NCBI RefSeq assembly: GCF_048544455.1
Contig: NC_133538.1
Span: forward strand, 18,185,469 to 18,249,468
Reading direction: 5' to 3'
DNA length: 64,000 nucleotides
Source: Silene latifolia
Taxonomy: Eukaryota > Streptophyta > Magnoliopsida > Caryophyllales > Caryophyllaceae
In this document: positions 22,583-38,744 of the stretch, piece by piece
Numbering within the stretch: position 1 is the stretch's first letter
Layout of the letters: each line of letters begins with the position of its first letter
Notes under the pieces: generated by a model
The model's input: only the letters and a program-made list of their open reading frames with translations
Told to the model about the DNA's origin: nothing
Databases searched by the model: none
Made by a program: the position numbers and the translations under genes

Positions 22583-25500
22583 GTTCGTCTTCTGATCATA
22601 TACTTCTATATTCAAGCCAAAATGTTCTTTTGACAAGTACAATGCCTTTTCTACTTTCGATGAAGCATATTTCATTAGTTTCTGGGTTTTGGAATAGAAC
22701 AAGGTGACACACTATAGTATTTCTTGTAATGTACCAAGCGCGCCGATCCGGTTCTGGCCTCCAATTCCTTACATAGGTCTCTCAAATCCACCGACGGACA
22801 CAGCTGCAGAGCCATCATCTACCATGGGTCAGTCCACCAGAATATTTTCTGAAACCAATCAACAATAGAGTCTTATGTCGACTTTTGCTTATGATGGAGT
22901 CATCAGTCATATACTGTGTAGTCCATAGTAGAATTTTTTATCTTTTTGGTGAGTACATGCATAGTAGAAATAAGTCCTGCAATATGATTTATAGCCTATA
23001 TATACAGTTAGTATAAGCACGTATTTTGAATATATGATATACTGGTGCATATGTACATTTAAAATTCCACATTTGTGGACTGTGGTGCATTAGACATGTG
23101 AGCTTAGTCATTTTGCAATAATGTATTTTTCACTGTAATTATTAAGTAGTAATCATCTGGACTCTTGTAATGATAAAAAACCTACTCGTATCTTTTTGGT
23201 GTCTTTGTTTCTGTCTGTCAGACTTGATATATATACACTTTGATTTGAGCACGTACAATGGCGTGTAAAATGGAATCCGCAAAAGTTGATTAGATATTGA
23301 AATCACTCTCGCAGTTGTTTTGGACGTTGTTTTTGGACAGTTTGGACAGATTGGGTAACTGTGTGTTTATTTTTAACTTGGATTGAGTAATGTGTACTTA
23401 TTTTTACCTTGTTGTAAGATTAGTCAGTGTCATTAATAGTCTTCATTAATGTACAACACCTTCCCAAGTTTTTTGTCACCTTATGTGATTTCTTATTCCT
23501 ATCAGATTTCAGATGCCACAATTACTACTACACACCATGTGGTGTTTATTGGGCCATCTTGTAAATTTATTAAAATTAGGCATACTCATTTTTTATACAT
23601 GTAACAACTTATATATAAGCAGTTGTCTATATTTTTATATAAGTTTACACTAATATATGCTTTTAAATTATAAATTATAGATCAATATTTAATTTTATTT
23701 TTGTTTTTCAAGTTTTATATATTTTTTTTGGTTGTTTTTTCTGTTTGTTGTATTAGGCTGTCTTGATAGAATTAGATTTTTTTTTTAATGCATTCTTGAA
23801 TATTTACATGCATGACTGCCGCGTTGTTATGCTCCGGTCTTCGCATGTGTTTCTGAGAGTTTGCTGTTGTTGCCTCGTGTAGGCGCCTAAATGTTTTTGA
23901 CAGGTTTGTCGTTTGCGTCTTCGGTGCACGAAAGATGATGTTTACTCCTTTTGTAATCCTTATAAGAATAAGGTTTTCGCATTCCTCATTTGAAGTACGA
24001 AGTTTCTACTTGCTTGTTATATGTAAAAAAACACAAAAATTAAAAACTTGTGACTGTATCGTTGATTTCAATTTTGGTATCGTTGGGCATCTTTTTATCT
24101 TGTACTTTGTGCTAGCTACTCAAGCATATACATAAGGTATGCATTTCCTTTGTTTTTTTCTCTATTTCGGTATAAAATTTTCCATTATTTGTTTTTCATG
24201 TTTTTTTTAAACGAATTAATAGTTTACAAATACGTTCAATTATTATTTTAGAACTCTTTTATTATTTATTACAATCTTTTCTTTTCCATATTGTTTCAAA
24301 TAAAAACACTATTAAAGAATTTTACCTACTACTATAAAATATACTTTATCTTAAGAAATTTAGTTTAGCAATTCATAGTGGATGTCTATTTTGTGTAAGA
24401 TCTTTTTTTTTTTGGCTTTGCTTACGTTATATCATAAACGAATTTTACGACCTTCACAGTTTATTTATAATTTCCGTTCCCTATTGTTTTGTGAATTTTA
24501 TTTGCGTTTTTATTTTTACAGTCGTTAAGATATCTTTAAATTTGTTCTTAATTTTTTTTAAAACAATCCTTTTAATCGTTACAAACAAAAATTAAGTCTT
24601 TCTTTTTTTTAAACACATATATAGTTTACACATACGTTCAATTTTTCTTTTAGAATTATTTTACTTTGTTATGAGATTTTTTTTTCCCTTGTTTTAAATA
24701 AAAATCCTATTAAAGAATCTTGCATGCTATAAAATGGATATTTATAGAGTTTTATCCTGCCATACCGAGACTCTGTGCGACTCTACTTAAAAAATAGGAA
24801 AAATAAATTAGAAACAAACATGATTTTATATTTTGTACTAAAAACATAAAGATAAAAATATAATCTGACGAATGTTTTATTTTCATAGGTTTTGTAGTTC
24901 TTCACTAAGAATCTAAAGTAAATATGTACTCCTATCAACTCTTCTACCTAAAATCTTCTATTTATAAACTTATGAAATCTCCCCAAAAAAAAAAAAGGAC
25001 ACCCATGATTAGCTAAAGTACATTCAATTTTCAAATAAACTTAAACATTACATACATTTGTAAGAGTATATATTAAATTATTAAAAGTACAAATCAGTAT
25101 TTTAATTTTGAATCTCATGAAACTCGAGTAAGATTTTAGATTTTGAATCTCATGAAAGTCGAGTAAGATTTTAGATTCAAGTTTGACTAGAGTGTATTAT
25201 TATCGTACAATATAAATATAATTTGTTTTTTGAGTAAAATCCTCTAAAGTTGGGTGATTCCGTTACGAGCTCAATCATATACTTATTTTTAAACTTTTGT
25301 TTAATTTAATTCCTTATTTAATTAAGAGACGTGCTTTTTCACATACGAATTTTAATTTTTCACATACACATTTTACAATTTTACTTTTGTCATTTTTTTC
25401 ATTCCTTCACCTATGATTATTTTTCTCCATACCATCATCTCCCTTCACTACCACCACCACCTCCGTTCAACACCTATTGCTCCGTCAGTCCAGTTGCTAG

Positions 25501-26001
25501 CCAACCTCGCTCCAGCAATGATGTTTTCGCTATTTTTTTGTACAATGCAAAATTATTCTTTGCTAAAATAAATAACGCCCAAAATACGAACCCTACTTCA
25601 ATTGTAAATACCAATAAACTGCAGATTCATTTTTACTAAACATAAACTAAGAAATAAGCATAAGAATTGACCCCCACATATGGCTTATGGTAGCTGATTA
25701 TAAGTAATGTTAAGATCAGAAAAGGAAGCAGTAATGAAAGATGATGGTGATAAATAGAGAAAAAAAAAAAAGGTAGCCCGGGTAATAAAAGATGACTTTA
25801 GAAGAGGGGTATTTTAATCATGAAATATATGTTTATTCTAAGATTCGCTGGTATAATGTAGAAATAATTAATAAATATGTATTTCACATGAAAAACAAGT
25901 ACAAATTTTTTATTTATGTAATTTTTCTTTTTAAAAAAATCTTTAATTGTAATATTTGATAATTGTCTGCAAACAAATATGATTGTTCTTGTCTTGTTAG
26001 T
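22583..26001. other. AT-rich DNA without a gene; contains a diverged duplication
   Basis: A phrase around 24190-24345 (TAGTTTACAAATACGTTCAA...AAATAAAAACACTATTAAAG) recurs diverged at 24600-24720, about 420 bp on. A second short duplication (TTTTGAATCTCATGAAA) is at 25097 and 25139. A pyrimidine/proline-like block occurs at 25380-25500. No credible reading frames. Confidence 0.5.
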
Positions 26002-27520
26002 ATGAATACAGTAAAAATCTCTTTTCGTGAAGTCACTCAGCAAAGCCACAATTTCACCGTGGTAGCACGCCTTGAGGCAATTGGCCCTCCAACATTGTCA
26101 AATAAAGGAAATTGCACATACCAGAAACTTTTATTCAGAGACCCTGAAGTAAGTATATATTTTTTAAAAATAAATATGCTACAATTACATAATACGTCGT
26201 AAATTAATCTAACATTTTCTTATTTAATTTAAGGGGACGTATATGTCTGCGACTGTATTCGACAAGGATATTCAGGATTACTCAACAAAATTTAAAGAAG
26301 GCAGCGATTACGAAATTACTAATCCAAGTGTCAGTCTTGATCCGACTTCGGTTGCGAAAAAATATCAGATGGCTATAAATGATCGAACAATTATTGTTTA
26401 ACTACCGCAGCTTACAACAACTAAACAATCCTTCTATGTCCCTCTGACTTCGTGTTACGACTACTTGGAACACGAAGGAAGAATTGGTAAGATAAATGGT
26501 TCACGTAGATCATTAGCAAAAGAAATAAAAACAATTGCTTATTATGTGGTTGTTTTGGTTTCACAGATATCATTGGAATTGCTATCCATGTAGACGCGAC
26601 AAGAAGAGTGATGTCTATACACAAAGACACTGAATATGACGTACGGGACGTCATTCTCATCGACAAAAGGTTTTGTTGTTCAAATTGTCTATTGAAATAG
26701 TGCAATTTGTTGGAATATTTACGAACATTTTCTTGCATTTTGCAGCATGGTTAAAAAAAAATTAAGCTTGTGGGCTGCTTTTGTTGTAAAAGAAGCAAAA
26801 GAAATTGCTGATCTTATCGACTCTCATCCTATAGTTATTGCAACGCATGTTAAAGCCGGTAAATTCGGAGGTATAAACTTTTGATAATTTTTTAAACTAA
26901 TTTTCTTTTTAAAGAACATTATTATCTTATCGCACAGATTTTTTTTTCGTAACAGGAGGAAATTGGTCTTCTACTTTTTTTTCAAACATTAAGGCAAACG
27001 ATGAAGTTCCTGAAGTTGAAGAACTAAGACAATGGTTTGTATAATTCTGTTGAATTACTTTTATTAATTATTATTTAAGTTACAATATACATCATCATTA
27101 TTTACACTTCAGGGCAAATGAAAATACGAAAGAGATAACACGCATTAGAGAAGGTCTACAAACTGAAACCGGTGAAAGCTCGGCTCAACGACGATCATCT
27201 CAAATTGGAAACACAAAGACAATAATCTCAATCGCCAGTCTAAACGAGCAAGACGTAAGTCTAGCAAAAAAAACATTACAAATACTGTCGTTTGGAAAAA
27301 AAAAAGTCAAAAAAATGTAAGTCTTAGGCACTTTTTTTGAGATTATAAACTCTGTATTTTCTATTTTTTTTTTACGCAGGAACAACTTTCGTTTGTAAGG
27401 GATTTTGTTGCCAGTATCAGTGCTCGACTGTTTATCATTAAGTTATTGGCAATACAGTTTGGAGATTCCAAGAAACAACTCAAATTTAGTGTCCAACATG
27501 TAGAAGAGGTAGCAGAATAG
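26002..27520 (+). pseudogene. RPA1-like single-strand DNA-binding protein gene, one premature stop
   Basis: Seven exons with GT-AG borders join in phase: 26002-26148, 26234-26486, 26567-26669, 26746-26870, 26956-27034, 27113-27254, 27380-27520, 281 codons with the stop. Visible OB-fold signatures of the replication protein A 70-kDa family are FTVVARLEAIGPP, DIIGIAIHVDA, VRDVILIDK, LWAAFVVKEAKEIADLID and IVIATHVKAGKFGG. Codon 105 (26399-26401) is TAA, probably a GAA-to-TAA change, inside otherwise conserved sequence. RPA-like proteins of this short type are commonly encoded by plant Helitrons, where they may bind the single-stranded intermediate. The gene could alternatively be a decayed host RPA1 paralogue. 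The upstream start could also be an internal exon, since TTGTTAG precedes the ATG. Confidence 0.75.
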
Positions 27521-28880
27521 AAGATATTACTACTACATGTTATGTTGTCGTAATGTACATATTTGTATATAGTCATCGATAAAATAAAGGCTTGATTAGC
27601 AACTCATCCATTGTATGTACCATGTGTGTTATGTTTGATTTTGTATTCAGGTGTGTATTGTGTTTGGGTTTGTATTTCGCTGGATTACTTTAGCTATATG
27701 TTACATATACCAATAAAAATATTGCGAGTTTTATTCGTTTTTCATGGATCTTTATGCGCAACTTTCTATATTATTAAATGTAGTTTTGCAATACTCTTTT
27801 ATGGAAGCACTTTTTCAAATTTACATTTCATTCTATAACGCGTCTTGTACTCCAGATGTTTCTATAATTTTACTCTGTTATTACTTGTGTGCATGTAATG
27901 CAAGTTTCACTTGCATTTTGCATGTTTTGCCGACATATTTGACTGTTTTACTAAAGCAATTCCCATGTGGGAAAACAAGAGAAAAAAAATATTAGAATGA
28001 ATATCGAACAAAAAATAGGTATCTTATCCCTTACAATAGCTACTTCTTATTCCTTACGGCTATACAGTACTTCATCCATACATTTACAAGTATACTTCTT
28101 CACATGGCGTGGAGAGGTATTTCCTACATTTCCTGTAAATGAAGTTCTTGAAGTTCTGTTGATGTAGTTAATATGACAACCCAAAAATAATCAGATATTT
28201 CTCTTAAAAAAAATAATATTATCTTATATGAAGTATTGCGACATGTCGATATAAGATAGGATTGTTTCCTACTTTATCTAAAAAGTTCTTTATTTTGTTT
28301 ATAAGAGTATCGCAATGTATACATATTGTTTATCAATAGTATACTGTACTCTTACGTACATGTGTACTTATATAATTTTATTTGTGCTATTATTATTTTT
28401 ATATTATAAAATGAAATTTGTTATATTAGATTGATTTTGACTTTCATTTTTTGAATTAACTATTAATTTCTGCTATACATAATACAATAACTATTGTTCT
28501 TATATAATTATATGTGTGCTATTAATTTTTTTATATTGTGGATCGAAATTTGTTACGTTAGAGTGATTACGATTTTCATTTTTTAAATAATATTTTCTGC
28601 TATACATAATACGATAATTGAAATCGTTATTTTTATTTATCCATTATATACAATGAGGAATACTATAGTATTATTGTTTTTTTTTTTTGCATTTTTTAAC
28701 TATTTTAGGACACTGTAATAAAAAAAATCTCAAAATCGATGCTAAATAAATATATATCTTCTAAATTAGATAAAATTCGGTTTATTAGGGATAGTTTATG
28801 AGTCATTCGACACAAAATTCCAGATACACTACTATTTGACACGTACTGCATACGTGTATTAAATACAAAGCCTTTTGTGT

Positions 28881-28883
<3 letters not shown>
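27521..28883. other. AT-rich 3' flank with a tandem duplication of about 125 bp
   Basis: 28380-28492 and 28497-28612 are diverged copies (GTGCTATTAATTTTTTTATATT...TTTCTGCTATACATAATAC). The small plus-strand frames at 27611-28167 are T-rich and unrecognised. Confidence 0.5.

Positions 28884-28917
<34 letters not shown>
28884..28917. repeat. (TA)n microsatellite
   Basis: About 17 TA units bordering the left end of TA-flanked element 1. Confidence 0.95.
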
Positions 28918-28920
<3 letters not shown>

Positions 28921-29417
28921 GAAGGATCAACTAAGGTCCATAGATAAAATAAGTCCATAAGTCCTATTGTGAGCCATTGGATGGAGGGAGATGGATGGCC
29001 AAGATCAACCTCCAAAAGTGTGTTTATGTACTAATATTACTCATTCTCTCCTCATTCACTAATCCTTCTAATTAATCACTAATTCACTATAACTTCTTTT
29101 CCTCTCATCCATTTCTCTCATATATCACACAACTCATCTTCTCTCTAAAACCCCAAAAAATAAAAACCCAAAAAATCCAAATAAATAAAAAACCCAAAAC
29201 CCAAATAAATAAATAAAACCCAAAAAATCCAATTAAATCAAAAAACCCAAAAAATCCAATTAAATCAAAAAACCCAAATAAATCATTCATTCTTCTCTTC
29301 CTCATTCACCACCACCCACCACTATCCCACCCGACACCAACTCACCGCCCACCACCGCCGCTACCGCCGCCACCGCACGGCCCCCATCTTTTTTTTTTTT
29401 TTTTTTTTTTTTGCCTC

Positions 29418-29451
<34 letters not shown>

Positions 29452-31313
29452 CGTTTGGTCTTTATTTTCATGTTTTGAGTTGTTTTTTCAATTCATTTTT
29501 TGTTGTTGTCTTTTATTTTCTTTTATTTTGTTACTTCTCCTTTTTTATTCATTTTCTCAAATCTCTTCTTGTTATACTTTTTTTTAAGATTTCGGGTTTT
29601 AAAACTTGTTATTTGGTTTATTTTAGATTTCGGGTTTGGTTGGGTTGTTGGTTTTTTGGTTTTATTATTGTTATTTGGTTTTTTGTTTTTGTTATTATGA
29701 GTTTTTTTGGTTTTTGTTATTATTTTTTTTTTTCATATTTTTCATATTTATTGTTTGATTTTTTTACTATTTACGACTAAAGTTATACATTTTATGACCA
29801 AAGTTATACAAAAAAGACTAAAGTTATACAAAAATTGGACTAAAGTTATACAAAAAATTGGACTAAAGTTATACAAAAATGAACAGAGTTATACAAAAAT
29901 GAACCAAAGTTATACAAAAATGAACCAAAGTTATACAAGAATGGACCAAAGTTATACAAAAATGGACTAGAGTTATACATCAAAGGCCTAGAGTTATTTT
30001 TTTTTTTTACTAGAGTTATACATCAAAGGCCTAGAGTTATACATTAAATCCCTAGAGTTATACATTATATGCCTAGAGTTATACATCATATGCATAGAGT
30101 TATACATTATATGACTAAAGTTATACAAAAATGGACTAAAGTTATACAAATATGGACTAAAATTGTATAACTTTAGTCATATAATGTATAACTCTATGCA
30201 TATGATGTATAACTCTACGCATATAATGTATAACTCTAGGCATTTAATGTATAACTCTAGTCAGAATATTTATAATTCTAGTCAAAAGATGTAAAACTCT
30301 AGTCACAATCTGTATAACTCTAGACATACAATGTATAACTCTAGGCCTTTGATGTATAACTCTAGTCAAAAAAAAATTAACTCTAGGCCTTTGATGCATA
30401 ACTCTAGTCCTTTTTTGTATAACTTTGGTCCATTCTTGTATAACTTTAGTTCATTTTTGTACAACTTTGGTATATTTTTGTATAACTTTAGTCCATAATT
30501 GTATAACTCTAGTCCATTTTTGTATAACTTTGGTCCATTCTTGTATAACTTTAGTTCATTTTTGTACAACTTTGGTATATTTTTGTATAACTTTAGTCCA
30601 TAATTGTATAACTCTAGTCCATTTTTGTATAACTCTAGTCCATATTTGTAAAACTTTAGTCCAAAATTGTATAACTTTAGTCCCAAGTTGTATAACTTTA
30701 GTCCAAAGATGTAAAACTCTAGTCACAATCTGTATAACTCTAGACATACAATGTATAACTCTAGGCATTTGATGTATAACTCTAAACAAAAAAAAATAAC
30801 AACAAAAAAACAAAAAAAATAATATGTATAACTCTAGTCACAATCTGTATAACTCTAGACATACAATGTATAACTCTAGGCATTTGATGTATAACTCTAG
30901 TCAAAAAAAAAAATTTCTAGTCAAAAGATGTAAAACTCTAGTCACAATCTGTATAACTCTAGACATACAATGTATAACTCTAGGCATTTGATGTATAACT
31001 CTAGTCAAAAAAAAAAAAAATTCTAGTCAAAAGATGTAAAACTCTAGTCACAATCTGTATAACTCTAGACATACAATGTATAACTCTAGGCATTTGATGT
31101 ATAACTCTAGTCAAAAAAAAACAAAAAAACAAAAAAACAAAAAAAATAATATGTATAACTCTAGTCACAATCTGTATAACTCTAGACATACAATGTATAA
31201 CTCTAGGCATTTGATGTATAACTCTAGTCAAAAAAAAAATAACAACAATATGAAAGATCTAAAACAAATCTAAAAATCTAAAAACTAGATCTAAATAAAT
31301 AACAACATAATAA

Positions 31314-31344
<31 letters not shown>

Positions 31345-32531
31345 ACCAACAACCCAACCCAACCCGAAATCTGAAATAAACCAAATAACAATAAAAAAAA
31401 AACCAAATAACAAAACCAAATTTAAATATCGTGTGTATAACTCTAATGCACGCATGTATAACTTTAATAGACAAGATGTATAACTTTAGTCCAAAAAATC
31501 AAATAACAATAACAACCAAATAAAAAAATAAAAACAAAAAACCAAAACAAAAAACAAAAACAAAACAAAAAACAAAGAACAAAAACAAAAATAAAACAAA
31601 AAACAAAGAACAAAAAATCAGTACAAAAACAAAAAAAACAAAGAACAAAACCAAAAAAAAATGGAACCAAAAACAATAAAAACAATAAAAACAAAAACAA
31701 TAAAAACAAAGACAACAACAACAATCCAACACCAACTGACGACAACAATGAAAAACAAAAACCAAAAACAATGAAAAACAAAGACAAACTTATAAAATTC
31801 ATTCGATTTGAAGGAGTGACAAGTCATTAGCAAGAGTTCATCAATTAAAGCGCAGATTACGCAAGTTATATGGCCTTTGACAATCTTGTGGTGACATTTT
31901 GTGAAAGAATTATGATCGAAAACGAAAGACAAAGAAGTGTCATTACTTGGTGCTTACTACAGACGGAAAAGTATGAAACTATGAACTAATACAAACATGT
32001 GTAATGGACAAGAAGGGGAAATGAGCATGAATAAATTCCCTAAAATGTTACGGATCCGCACGGCAGGGTGGTGTATGGCGGCTATTTCGAGGCTAGTGGG
32101 GTTGTTTGGTGATGGTGGTGTTGGAGGAGCCGAGAAGGAAGGAGGAAAAGGGAGGCGGTGATGGTGACGGGATGAGGAAATGGCGAGATGTAGGTTTTTT
32201 TGGTGGAGGATGGAGGTTTTTTGGGTTTTTGTGGTTTTTTTTTTTTTTTGTTGATTTGGTTTTTTTTTTGAGAGAATGAGAGAAAGATGAGAGAGAATGA
32301 GTGTATGAGAGAAGTGTGAATGAATGAATAATGAGGGAGTGAGTTGGGAGATTAGAATGATGGTAGAGTTATACACAATTAGGTAGAGTTATACACAATT
32401 AGGGAAGGAGATTAGGGAGGGAGAATTGTGACCCTTGAATGAGATGTAATCTCATCCCTCCATCCCTTCCATCCAAAGGCCCTTATAAGGACTTAGGGCC
32501 TTATATGATAGGAGGACCTTATAAGAACCCT

Positions 32532-32535
<4 letters not shown>
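28918..32535. mobile_element. TA-flanked inverted-repeat element 1
   Basis: The left end reads GAGGAAGGATCAACTAAGG, later AAGTCCATAAGTCCT and GAGCCATTGGATGGAGGGAG. The reverse complement of the right end reads GAGAAGGGTTCTTATAAGG, then CCCTAAGTCCTTATAAGG and GGCCTTTGGATGGAAGGG: an imperfect inverted repeat of about 90 bp. Both ends abut (TA)n. Inside are an A/C-rich arm, poly-T runs (29391-29451), inverted 21-bp arrays (29770-31240) and an A-rich arm. The long frames at 29475-29780 and 31464-31802 are low-complexity products. No transposase, so non-autonomous. Confidence 0.7.
29770..31240. repeat. inverted 21-bp arrays (AAAGTTATACAAAAATGGACC units)
   Basis: 29770-30155 repeats ACTAAAGTTATACAAAAATG in one orientation. 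From about 30160 the same units run inverted (GTATAACTTTAGTC, GTATAACTCTAGGC). Near the centre the arms match unit by unit, for example CATATGCATAGAGTTATACATTATATGAC against its complement, so the RNA would fold into a long hairpin. A block holding several units (AGTCACAATCTGTATAACTC to TTTGATGTATAACTCTAGTC plus an A run) is repeated several times at 30700-31240. Confidence 0.85.

Positions 32536-32591
<56 letters not shown>
32536..32591. repeat. (TA)n microsatellite
   Basis: About 28 TA units directly between TA-flanked elements 1 and 2a. Confidence 0.95.
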
Positions 32592-32594
<3 letters not shown>

Positions 32595-35323
32595 GAAGGA
32601 TCAAGTGAGTCCATCCAACTTCATTGAGTCCCTAAGTCCTCTTTAGAGCCATTGAAAAGATGAGATGAGAGGTTGAGATTGAAGGGGAAAAAGGGGAGAT
32701 TAAGGCTAAAATAAGGGGATGGATGCTAATTAATCTCTTCCCCTCTCTACCATCACTAATCAAACCCTAATTGCACTATAAAAGCCTTCTTTTTCCACTC
32801 ACTTCTCTCTCCTTCACACAAATATCAGCTCTCTATCTCTCTTAAAACCAAAAAAACCCAATTCTTCTAAAAAATCCAACAAAATTCAAAACCAAATAAT
32901 TCAAAAAAAAATTTCCCCCTCTTCCTCACCCGACCACCTCGGGACCGCCACCCACCCACGCCCACCAACCTCCACAACCCGACACCACCCACCACAACCC
33001 AACTACCCTCTCCTCTACACTACCACCTCTCCTCTCCACCTCCAGACACACACCACAACCAACCCGACACTACAACGCACCACCTCGACCCCACGACAAC
33101 CATCACAGCCACCTCCTTCCCCTTCTCCTTTTTTTTCCACGACAACCACCACTCCACCATCCCCGTATCCCCTCGACACCACTCAACACCACCACCACAT
33201 CACCGGACTCACGGTCCTCCCCACCCCAACACCAACACCCGCACCACCTTCTCACGCCGCCCCACCACCACAACGATAACAACACACCACCAAATTCCAC
33301 CACCCATACCCACCATTCTCACAACACGACCACCCATACCCACCATTCTCAAAAACTCTCTTTTTTTCAGATCTGGGTCGCCACTAACCACGCACCATCA
33401 CGCCGCCTCCACGCCGCCGTCACGCCACCCTCATGTCGCCTTCCTCCTTTTCTTTTTTCAGATTTGTGTTTTCTGTTTGTTTTTCCTTGATTTCGTGTTT
33501 TGTGTGTGTTTGTTGTCTTTTATGTTGTCGTTGTTTTTTTTTTTTTTTTTTTTTTTTTCAACAATAAAGTGTTATGTTTATTATTATTGTCATTATTATT
33601 AGATTTAATGTTAGATTTTTGTTAGATTTTTTTTTTTCAATCTCTCTTTATTAGATCTAGTGTTGTTGATGTTGTTTTATCATGATTTTTATTCTAGATC
33701 TAATAAATATATTTATTATACTCATATTTTTTTTACATTTACACTCATATTTCTTTACATTTACACTCATATGTCTTTACAATTACACTCGTATTTCTTT
33801 ACATTTACACTCATAATTTTTACATTTACACTTATATTTCCTCACATTTACACTCGTTTTTATTTAAATTTACACTTGTATCTCCTCACATTTACACTCG
33901 TATTTCTCTTATATTTACACTTGTATCTCCTCACATTTACACTCGTATTTCTTTAAATTTACACTCATATATTCTTAACATTTACACTCGTATTTCTTAA
34001 CTTTTACACTCGTATTTCTTTACATTTACACTTGTATTTCTTTACATTTACACTCGTTAAAATTATGTAAATTTGCACTCATATTTTTTGTGGATATGAG
34101 TTGGTGGGGAAGGACGACGATGGTGACATTGTTTGGTAGTCGGACTAAAGTTTTACTCGTAAAGGACAAAGTTGATGGTGACATTTTTTGGTAGTCGGAC
34201 TAAAGTTTTACTCGTGAAGGACAAAGTTACACTTATAAAGGACCAAATTCACACTCAAAGGACAAAATTTACAATCTAAAACCTTCAAATTGACTAAAAA
34301 ATCAAATTTACACTCTTAAAATGTTACATTTACACTCGTAAAACATCACATTTACACTTGTAAAATGTTAAAATTATATAAATTCAAAATTTCCGTCACA
34401 AAAAAACAAATTTACACTCTTAAAATGTTACATTCACACTCGTAAAACCTCACATTTACACTTGTAAAATGTTAAAATTATATAACTTCAAAATTTCCGT
34501 CACAAAAAAATCAAATTTACACTCTTAAAATGTTACATTTACACTCGTAAAACCTCACATTTACACTTGTAAAATGTTAAAATTATATAAATTCAAAATT
34601 TCCGTCACAAAAAAATCAAATTTACACTCTTAAAATGTTACATTTACACTCGTAAAACCTCACATTTACACTTGTAAAATGTTAAAATTATATAAATTCA
34701 AAATTTCCGTCACAAAAAAATCAAATTTACACTCTTAAAATGTTACATTTACACTCGTAAAACCTCACATTTACACTTGTAAAATGTTAAAATTACATAA
34801 ATTCAAAATTTCCGTCACAAAAAACAAATTTACACTCTTAAAATGTTACATTTACACTCGTAAAACCTCACATTTACACTTGTAAAATGTTAAAATTATA
34901 TAAATTCAAAATTTCCGTCACCAAAAATAAATTTTACACTCTTAAAATGTTACATTTACACTCGTAAAACATCACATTTACACTTGTGAAATGTTAAAAT
35001 TATATTTCCGTCACATTTACACTTGTAAAACTCATACAACATTACATTTACACTTCTGAAATCTAAAACTCAAAACTGATTAATTAGGGGCTAGAGAGAG
35101 AAAGAAAAATTAATTAGTGTGTAGAAATTTGATTAGTGGTAAATTTTTTTGGTAATTTTCAATCTCAACCATCCATCTCAATCCAACCATCCACATTTTT
35201 TTTCCTTTTCTTTTTAAAGGCCTTTAATCAAATTCATCTCAACCTTCCATTTAGTCCATCCAATGGCCCTTAGAGGGACTTATGGACTCAATGGCCCATG
35301 TTGGACTCATTAGATCTTACCTC
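32592..35323. mobile_element. TA-flanked inverted-repeat element 2a
   Basis: The left end is GAGGAAGGATCAAGTGAGTCC; the right end, reverse complemented, is GAGGTAAGATCTAATGAGTCC, followed in both by TTGAGTCC-TAAGTCC and a GCCATTG phrase. An A/C-rich region with a promoter-like TATAAAAG (32776), CCACC-rich DNA (32930-33460), a poly-T run, the 22-bp array and the 104-bp array follow in order. No protein is supported. It is 2.7 kb, bounded by (TA)n on both sides. Confidence 0.72.
33715..35060 (+). repeat. 22-bp array and roughly 104-bp array inside element 2a
   Basis: 33715-34080 repeats TTTACACTCATATTTCTTTACA. 34300-35010 holds about six to seven copies of a unit starting near AATGTTAAAATTATATAAAT and containing TTTCCGTCAC and three TTTACACT phrases. 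Linker GGTAGTCGGACTAAAGTTTTACTCG appears twice (34133, 34182). Confidence 0.88.

Positions 35324-35377
<54 letters not shown>
35324..35377. repeat. (TA)n microsatellite at the centre of an inverted pair
   Basis: About 27 TA units, with one TAC interruption, between the right end of 2a and the left end of 2b. Confidence 0.95.
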
Positions 35378-38593
<3,216 letters not shown>

Positions 38594-38744
38594 TGCATGT
38601 CTTATACATCGAATACTTATTACAATCGAACTGCACATAATGGGTATATCTATAATTTTTTTTTTATTTTTTTTTCATGTGTCTGTTTCTTTAACATATA
38701 ACATTAACTAACGGCTTAATTGCTTTGTTTTTTTTCTAGAATCG

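Noticed and set aside
30366-30813. Heptad-repeat proteins (CITLVHF, LYKNGLE units)
   Set aside because: The array period is 21 bp, exactly seven codons, so all frames stay open; composition reflects the repeat and not a protein.
31957-32376. Pro/Ser/His-rich 139-aa frame on the minus strand
   Set aside because: It lies in the right arm of TA-flanked element 1, with simple-sequence composition and no family signature.
33103-33391. Gly/Trp/Val-rich frames
   Set aside because: Read from CCACC-rich simple sequence in element 2a; mirrored at 37648-37887 in 2b.
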